A stretch of DNA of 64,000 nt from JACCTH01 sp963761985 (GTDB taxonomy: Bacteria > Actinomycetota > Acidimicrobiia > Spongiisociales > ZC4RG35): contig CAVXIT010000013.1 of assembly GCA_963761985.1 (NCBI GenBank), positions 248,001 through 312,000 on the forward strand, read 5' to 3'. Of this stretch, positions 59,668-64,000 are shown one piece after another (position 1 is the first letter of the stretch; each line of letters opens with the position of its first letter). Position numbers and translations under genes: made by a program. The notes under the pieces were generated by a model. That model had not been told where the DNA came from and did no database searches. It worked only from the letters and a program-made list of their open reading frames with translations.

Positions 59668-60104
59668 CACTCGCCGATGTCCTCGAACCAGAGCTCGGGC
59701 TGTGAGTTGATGAAGTCCGCCATCATCGTCACACAATCAAGCCGGTCGAGGACCATCAGGTCGACCCCTCTTGAGCGCAAGTAACTCTCTGGCCCCTTGA
59801 AGGTGTGGTTCTCTCCGATCACGATCGTGGGGATCGCATAGAGCAACGCGGTCCCCGAGCACATGTCACAGGGTGACAAGGTCGAATAAAGAGTCGCCCG
59901 TCGATAGGACGCGGCAGTGAGACGCCCGGCGTTGTCGATCGCATCCATCTCCGCATGGAGGATCGGGCTGTCCTTTTGCACGCGGCGGTTGTGGCCCCGG
60001 CCGACGATCTCGCCATCGACCACGAGAACGGAACCGATCGGAATGCCGCCTTCGGCCAGGCCGGCCCGGGCTTCCTCCACCGCGGCGTCCATGAAGTCGA
60101 CCAC
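59667..60104 (-). CDS. Nucleoside/cytosine deaminase (CDA fold)
   Basis: The 145-residue protein has the zinc deaminase motifs ILHAEMDAI (H50, catalytic E52) and LSPCDMCSG (C79, C82). The length, the GIPIGSVLVVDGEIVGRGHNR opening and the C-terminal DFINSQPELWFEDIGE resemble yeast-type cytosine deaminase more than TadA or cytidine deaminase. It would convert cytosine to uracil or act on a related base, connecting with nucleoside hydrolase and nucleoside import elsewhere in the window. GTG at 60104 has AAGGTG upstream. Confidence 0.9.
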   Translation of the reverse strand: MVDFMDAAVEEARAGLAEGGIPIGSVLVVDGEIVGRGHNRRVQKDSPILHAEMDAIDNAGRLTAASYRRATLYSTLSPCDMCSGTALLYAIPTIVIGENHTFKGPESYLRSRGVDLMVLDRLDCVTMMADFINSQPELWFEDIGE

Positions 60105-60117
60105 GGTCGCACCTTAG

Positions 60118-60142
60118 GTTTGAACCGCCAAGTTTGAACCGC
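60118..60142. promoter_or_regulatory. Two perfect 11-bp direct repeats, GTTTGAACCGC
   Basis: GTTTGAACCGC occurs at 60118-60128 and 60132-60142, a 14-bp period, in the 67-base spacer between the divergent deaminase and cupredoxin genes. This is a plausible binding site for a regulator that recognises direct repeats. Confidence 0.5.
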
Positions 60143-60171
60143 TGGGCTGGGATGTGCCGTACGGCTGACAC

Positions 60172-60522
60172 ATGAAGCGGATTCTCCTCACATTGATCGT
60201 TCTGCTCACGGCCTGCGCTGATTCCGTCACGACCACTACGAGCGCAGGACCGAGTGGCGTTGCAACCCCGGTCGGGGTCTCCGACTTTTCCTTCTCCCCA
60301 TCGACTGTCACCGTCAGTGTCGGTGACACGATCACCTGGAATCTCACCGACGGCAGCCATACCTCGACTTCTGGTACGCCGCCGGACGGCGATGGTCTCT
60401 GGTCGGAAACCCTTGATCCGGAGGCGCCGTTCGCATTCACGTTTACCGAGGCCGGCGAATTTCCCTACTTCTGCCGTTTCCACCCAGACTTCATGACCGG
60501 GATGGTCATAGTCGAACCCTGA
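60172..60522 (+). CDS. Cupredoxin (plastocyanin-like) lipoprotein
   Basis: The 116-residue protein has a signal MKRILLTLIVLLTAC with lipobox Cys 15, a short Thr-rich linker and a cupredoxin domain: FSFSPSTVTVSVGDTITWNLTDGSHTS, then FPYFCRFHPDFMTGMVIVEP. Type 1 copper ligands are visible: H63, C101, H104 and M108 or M111. It would be a surface-anchored electron carrier or copper-binding protein. The partner is unknown. ATG at 60172 fits the signal peptide. It is followed 14 bases later by another lipoprotein gene, so they are probably cotranscribed. Confidence 0.92.
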   Translation: MKRILLTLIVLLTACADSVTTTTSAGPSGVATPVGVSDFSFSPSTVTVSVGDTITWNLTDGSHTSTSGTPPDGDGLWSETLDPEAPFAFTFTEAGEFPYFCRFHPDFMTGMVIVEP

Positions 60523-60536
60523 GGTAGCGTGTTTGG

Positions 60537-61313
60537 GTGACAGTTCGCAGATTTCTTCTTCTCGTCTCGCTGGCCCTGGTCCTTGCGGCCTGCGAGGTTC
60601 GGACTCATCTCCTCATCGACGCCGGCGACCTTTCCGCCGGGACCATCACCGCAGTGGTCGGCTTCGACGAGGAATTTCGCAACCTGATGGAGGAGTCGGG
60701 GGGAGAGGGCGACGTCCTCGGCGAGTTGGAATCGTCGGCCGAGGATGAAGGCTGGGAGGCTGAGCCTTTCGTGGATGGTGACATCGAGGGATATGAAATC
60801 TCGCGGGATTTCTCCTCCCTCGAGGAACTGCAGGAGCTCATGTCGTCGAGCATGCTCAGCGAGGAGTGGGGTTACACCGATCTCAGCTTCACCGAGGAGA
60901 ATGGCGACTTCGTATTCGAGGCCAGCGGCGGCAACCCCATGGAGGAGTTGGCTGGTGAGGGCGAATTCGAGGAGATGGCCGAGTTCCTCACTATCGACTT
61001 CCAAATCGCCGTGACTTTCCCAGGCAACGTCGAAGAGCACAACGGCGTGCTCGTTGAACGAACCGTCACCTGGGACCTCGATGATCTGGAAACCGACACT
61101 GGCACGCTCTTTGGCCGATCGTCGATCGGGGGCGGGTTTCCCTGGGCGATCCTCGGTGGACTCCTGCTCGCTTTAGTTGTTGCCGGAGCCGTGTTCTGGA
61201 GACTGCGAGACTCGAAGCCAGAGCCCACCGAAGTAGTGGTGATTACCCCCGAGGGCCAGCCGGTAGCAGTTGACGTGGTCAGCGAGGATCAGCCAGTCAC
61301 CGAATCAACGTAG
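60537..61313 (+). CDS. LppM-like lipoprotein with C-terminal TM helix
   Basis: The 258-residue protein has a signal ending ALVLAAC (lipobox Cys 19), a very acidic extracytoplasmic domain (about 20-190), a transmembrane helix (AILGGLLLALVVAGAVFW) and a cytoplasmic tail. The opening EVRTHLLIDAGDLSAGTITAVVGFDEEF resembles LppM/DUF3153 domains of mycobacteria. LppM has been linked to cell-envelope and phagosome functions in pathogens, but that cannot be transferred here. GTG at 60537 fits the signal. Confidence 0.8.
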   Translation: MTVRRFLLLVSLALVLAACEVRTHLLIDAGDLSAGTITAVVGFDEEFRNLMEESGGEGDVLGELESSAEDEGWEAEPFVDGDIEGYEISRDFSSLEELQELMSSSMLSEEWGYTDLSFTEENGDFVFEASGGNPMEELAGEGEFEEMAEFLTIDFQIAVTFPGNVEEHNGVLVERTVTWDLDDLETDTGTLFGRSSIGGGFPWAILGGLLLALVVAGAVFWRLRDSKPEPTEVVVITPEGQPVAVDVVSEDQPVTEST

Positions 61314-61335
61314 AACCCCCTTCGGTGCGTGCTGG

Positions 61336-61394
61336 GGTGATCGCCGGAATCAGGGGATCACCTGATTGAGGATCTGATTAGGGGCGTCGATAGT
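61336..61394 (+). promoter_or_regulatory. Nested inverted repeats and candidate promoter before the KAS III fusion gene
   Basis: GGTGATC and GATCACC (61336-61342 and 61356-61362) and, overlapping them, AATCAGG and CCTGATT (61348-61354 and 61361-61367, 6-base spacer) are both perfect 7-bp palindromes. TTGAGG (61366-61371) and GATAGT (61389-61394), 17 bases apart, form a plausible -35/-10 pair. The palindromes would overlap the -35 region, consistent with an operator; alternatively they terminate the LppM-like gene. Confidence 0.5.
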
Positions 61395-61425
61395 GGAACC
61401 AGCCAGCCACTAACGAGAGGGAACA

Positions 61426-63294
61426 ATGCCCACCGCCTACATCACCGCCGTTGGAGCTTTTCTTCCCGGAGAGCCAGTTAGCAACGAGGACATTGACCTC
61501 CACCTCGGCGCCCTCCCTAACTCGTCACACCGGGTCCGAGAACGCATGCTGGAAGCGAACGGCATCCAGAGTCGCCACTACGCCCTCGACAATGAAGGCC
61601 GGTCCACGCTGCTTAACGAAGAGATCGCGGCAGCGGCGATTGAAGACGCCCTCCGCCGCAGGGGGAGCACCTTCGCCGATGTAGAGATGCTGGCCGTTGC
61701 CACCACTCAGCCTGATCTGCCACTTCCCGGTTTCGCCTCGATGGTCCATGGCCGGCTCGGCGGCGGGCCTACCGAGGTTTTGTCTGCGGCTGGAGTTTGC
61801 TGCTCGAGCATCGCCGGCCTCAGCGCCGTTGAGCGTGCGGTCCGCAGCGGCGACCATGTCTTCGGGGTGGCCGCCGCCGCTGAGCTCGTCTCGCGAGCGT
61901 TGACCGCGGACAGACTCCAGACGGCGGTCGACGCACAGGGGCGCATTCCCTTCGATGCTCTTTTCCTGCGCTGGATGCTGTCTGACGGGGGTGGGGCCGT
62001 GGTGGTAGAGCCACGTCCTCGACCAGATGGGCTCTCTCTCCGAATCGATTGGATCCACCTGCGTTCCCATGCCCATCGCTACCCCTTGTGCATGTACGGA
62101 GGGGTGGCTTCCCCCTCCGAAGTCAAGGCTGGCAGTACGTGGCAAGACCAGCCCACCCCGGCGGCCGCCGATGCCGCGGGGATGCTGAACATCCGCCAGG
62201 ACGTCTCAGTGCTCAACAACATCGTTGCCTTGGGGGTCGAGGAGTACGTCATGCTGGTGCGGGAGGGAAAGATCGATCCCGATCGAATCGACCACCTCCT
62301 GTGTCATTACAGCTCCGAGTATTTCAAAGGTGACATCGTCAAGTTGATGAGCGAAGCCGGACTCATGATCCCCGAGGATCGCTGGTTCACCAACCTTCAC
62401 AGCAAAGGCAATACCGGCTCGGCGAGCATCTTCATCATGCTCGAGGAAGCGCTCAACGGAAATCGCTTCAAGCCTGGCGAGCGCATTCTCCTGATGGTGC
62501 CCGAATCAGGCCGGTTCACGGTTTCCTTCGTCCAGCTCACCTGTGTCGACGAAGCCGACGACGGCTCAGCCTTGCCCTTCGACCACGTTCCCGTCGTGCT
62601 TTCTGAGCCGGTCGTCGAGATCGCTTCGCCCTCTGCGGAGCGCTGGCTGGTCGAGGAATTGGCCCTCGTGTGGGCGGAATTCGAACGCCGGCTGACCACC
62701 GTCCCGATTGTCGCTCGCATCGAAGCCCGGAAGGCCACAGTCGACGACTACCGCTCCTTGCTCCGCAACCTTCGTCAGCAGGTGATGGAAGGAGCTCGCT
62801 GGATCTCGCGGGCAGCCTCGAGCCTCAGCGTCGATCACACCGAGCTGCGAGCGGAGTTCATCCACCACGCCGCCGAGGAACAGCGCGACTTTCAAATGCT
62901 TGAGCGCGATTACGTAGCGGTCGGGGGCGCGCTCGCGGAAATCCAGTTTGCGCCGAAGAATGTGGGGTCGGAGGCCCTTTCCGCCTACATGTTCGGTGAG
63001 GCGAGCAAACCTGATCCGCTCCACCTGCTGGGGGCGATGTACATCATCGAAGGACTGGGAGCGCGGAAAGCTGCGCGCTGGGCAGACTTGCTGAGTGACC
63101 AGCTCGATCTCAGTCCCGAACAGATCACATTCTTGCGGTATCACGGTGGAGCCGACGAGGAGCACACCAAGCTGATGTTCGGGCTCTTTGGCTCCCCGAT
63201 CATCACGCCTGAGGTTGCGCGCCAGATCGTCAAGACCGCGAAGGTCGTGGCGCGGCTCTACGCACTCCAACTCGAGGAACTCGATAATGCCTGA
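61426..63294 (+). CDS. Beta-ketoacyl-ACP synthase III-like domain fused to a heme-oxygenase-like (diiron oxidase-type) domain
   Basis: The 622-residue fusion has a thiolase-fold KAS III half (1-375): ITAVGAFLPGEPVSNEDI, catalytic Cys in AAGVCCSSIAG (C126), His in LLCHYSSEYF (H294), Asn in HSKGNTGSASI (N329). The second half (about 400-620) is all-helical and resembles the heme-oxygenase-like iron-containing redox enzyme/TENA fold. Candidate metal ligands are H481, E484/E485 (IHHAAEEQRDF), E542 (IIEGLG), H573, D577 and H580 (RYHGGADEEH). ATG at 61426 has GAGAGGGA upstream. The 3' end overlaps the next gene by 8 bases. The chemistry suggested is condensation or acyl transfer followed by oxidation; substrate unknown. 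Confidence 0.85.
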   Translation: MPTAYITAVGAFLPGEPVSNEDIDLHLGALPNSSHRVRERMLEANGIQSRHYALDNEGRSTLLNEEIAAAAIEDALRRRGSTFADVEMLAVATTQPDLPLPGFASMVHGRLGGGPTEVLSAAGVCCSSIAGLSAVERAVRSGDHVFGVAAAAELVSRALTADRLQTAVDAQGRIPFDALFLRWMLSDGGGAVVVEPRPRPDGLSLRIDWIHLRSHAHRYPLCMYGGVASPSEVKAGSTWQDQPTPAAADAAGMLNIRQDVSVLNNIVALGVEEYVMLVREGKIDPDRIDHLLCHYSSEYFKGDIVKLMSEAGLMIPEDRWFTNLHSKGNTGSASIFIMLEEALNGNRFKPGERILLMVPESGRFTVSFVQLTCVDEADDGSALPFDHVPVVLSEPVVEIASPSAERWLVEELALVWAEFERRLTTVPIVARIEARKATVDDYRSLLRNLRQQVMEGARWISRAASSLSVDHTELRAEFIHHAAEEQRDFQMLERDYVAVGGALAEIQFAPKNVGSEALSAYMFGEASKPDPLHLLGAMYIIEGLGARKAARWADLLSDQLDLSPEQITFLRYHGGADEEHTKLMFGLFGSPIITPEVARQIVKTAKVVARLYALQLEELDNA

Positions 63295-64000
63295 GCCGAG
63301 GTCGATGGTCGACCGCCCCGGACCGGGCATCTTCGACGCCCTCCGGGGAGACCCGTCGCTCTACTTCGATCGTGATGCATTGCGGCTGTTGGAGCTCGAT
63401 CAGCAAGGTTTCGCCCATCGCTTCTTGCGAGTCCCCATTCGGGGTCTTTCGCGACTACTGGTTGGTGTGATCGTGTTTGTGAAGCGAATCCTGCCGTTCG
63501 AGTTCTCGCGGCACGACACCCTCGATCGTCTGGGTATCTGGTTTCTTTCGCGTTGCGTCTCTCCGGCCGGGGCCGCGCTCTTGCTTCGCCATTTCGTGGT
63601 GGAAACGAATGTGCTCGGTTTTATTGCCCGCAACGCCGGAGTCACCGAGGCCAGTCTGCGGCCTCTCAGCCTGGAGCAACTTGACAACAACGCAGTGATC
63701 GTTCATGACCTCAACGTCTACGAATTGCTGGCGAGCCTCGAAGGCAAGGACCTTTACGAGCTGGGCCGCCAGTCCCTCGATTACTCGATGCTCGAGGTGC
63801 CGGCGATCGATCCCGGCAAGCAACGGAGATATCTCAAACTCGATCTCGAGACGGGGCTCTCCTTCATGAACGTTGCATTTGCCGCGCTCACCACCAACCT
63901 TGAATATCAGCGAGCCGTGCACTCGCTCCAGCTCGACGAATCCCTGCTCGGGTGTTTGGCGGAACTCACTGGAGACGAAGCTTTTCGAGCGTGGCGGCCG
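63287..64000 (+). CDS. Unknown protein coupled to the KAS III fusion (3' end outside window)
   Basis: An open frame of 238 codons runs from ATG 63287 to the right edge. It begins MPEPRSMVDRPGPGIFDALRGD and continues with RLLVGVIVFVKRILPFEF, LLRHFVVETNVLGFIARNAG, DNNAVIVHDLNVYELLASL and LDLETGLSFMNVAFAALTTNLEYQRAV. I do not recognise the family. It is mainly helical with weakly hydrophobic stretches but no clear transmembrane segment or signal. The start overlaps the KAS III fusion stop by 8 bases, implying translational coupling and probably a partner in the same pathway. Codon use is typical of the window. Confidence 0.8.
   Translation, partial: MPEPRSMVDRPGPGIFDALRGDPSLYFDRDALRLLELDQQGFAHRFLRVPIRGLSRLLVGVIVFVKRILPFEFSRHDTLDRLGIWFLSRCVSPAGAALLLRHFVVETNVLGFIARNAGVTEASLRPLSLEQLDNNAVIVHDLNVYELLASLEGKDLYELGRQSLDYSMLEVPAIDPGKQRRYLKLDLETGLSFMNVAFAALTTNLEYQRAVHSLQLDESLLGCLAELTGDEAFRAWRP

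Noticed and set aside
61336..61367. Nested inverted repeats as an intrinsic terminator of the LppM-like gene
   Set aside because: Kept as regulatory instead, because arms are only 7 bp, there is no T-tract and they overlap a plausible -35 box; the terminator reading is not excluded.
1..64000. tRNA, rRNA, riboswitch and insertion-sequence search by eye
   Set aside because: I saw no cloverleaf-like sequence with a T-loop, no rRNA, no riboswitch core and no transposase; a tRNAscan/Infernal run would be needed to exclude small RNAs.

Overview
The window is a gene-dense, GC-rich chromosomal segment with about 66 protein-coding genes, mostly in short overlapping operons (ATGA/GTGA junctions). GTG and TTG starts are frequent. 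The content points to an actinobacterium: F420-type enzymes (LLM oxidoreductase, split-barrel nitroreductase), Ser/Thr-rich lipoproteins, an LytR-CpsA-Psr protein, a mycobacterial LigB-type ATP-dependent ligase, and S-layer-like repeats of the Cys-containing type I associate with Acidimicrobiia. The class-level placement is inference. I saw no rRNA, tRNA, insertion sequence, prophage or CRISPR array.

Layout. 1-13.3 kb: dienelactone hydrolase tail, class V aminotransferase-like enzyme, drug-efflux MFS, nucleoside hydrolase, then three end-joining-type DNA repair genes (LigD-like polymerase fused to DUF5655, LigC-like ligase, LigB-type ligase) mixed with a site-2 protease, a BrkB protein, a GH13 enzyme and a frameshifted DUF2461 gene. 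13.2-20.4 kb: lipoprotein, methyltransferase, Maf, and a complete BMP-type nucleoside ABC transporter. 20.4-28.8 kb: frameshifted SLH/sugar dehydrogenase gene, amidohydrolase, two tandem S41 lipoprotein proteases, MsrA, zinc peptidase, lytic transglycosylase. 28.8-34 kb: glycogen genes glgX, glgC and glgB without a synthase. 34-47.7 kb: transporters, transsulfuration enzyme, HTH-SRPBCC regulator, citrate synthase, F420-type enzymes, an incomplete Dpp-like permease pair and an ABC-2 exporter. 47.7-58.7 kb: NTF2-like protein, LCP, HAD, GFA, CocE hydrolase, phosphoribosyltransferase, trehalose-synthase-like GH13, UspA, SLH-DUF3048 protein, a second SRPBCC/HTH pair facing clpP, and a CMD protein. 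58.7-59.1 kb: a graveyard of two gene remnants. 59.1-64 kb: DUF1992 protein, cytosine-type deaminase, cupredoxin and LppM-like lipoproteins, and a ketoacyl-synthase III fused to a heme-oxygenase-like domain, coupled to an unknown gene cut by the right edge.

Connections. Nucleoside uptake (BMP/ABC), nucleoside hydrolase and base deaminase suggest nucleoside salvage. GlgX, GlgC, GlgB and two further GH13 enzymes indicate glycogen/maltodextrin/trehalose metabolism. The two HTH/SRPBCC modules carry clear inverted-repeat operators. A dispersed palindromic repeat, TCAGA-N6-TCTGA flanked by 7-bp repeats, sits at gene 3' ends at four places, with a shorter fifth relative. Three genes (ABC ATPase, DUF2461, SLH/sugar dehydrogenase) each carry one apparent extra base, which could be real mutation or assembly error.
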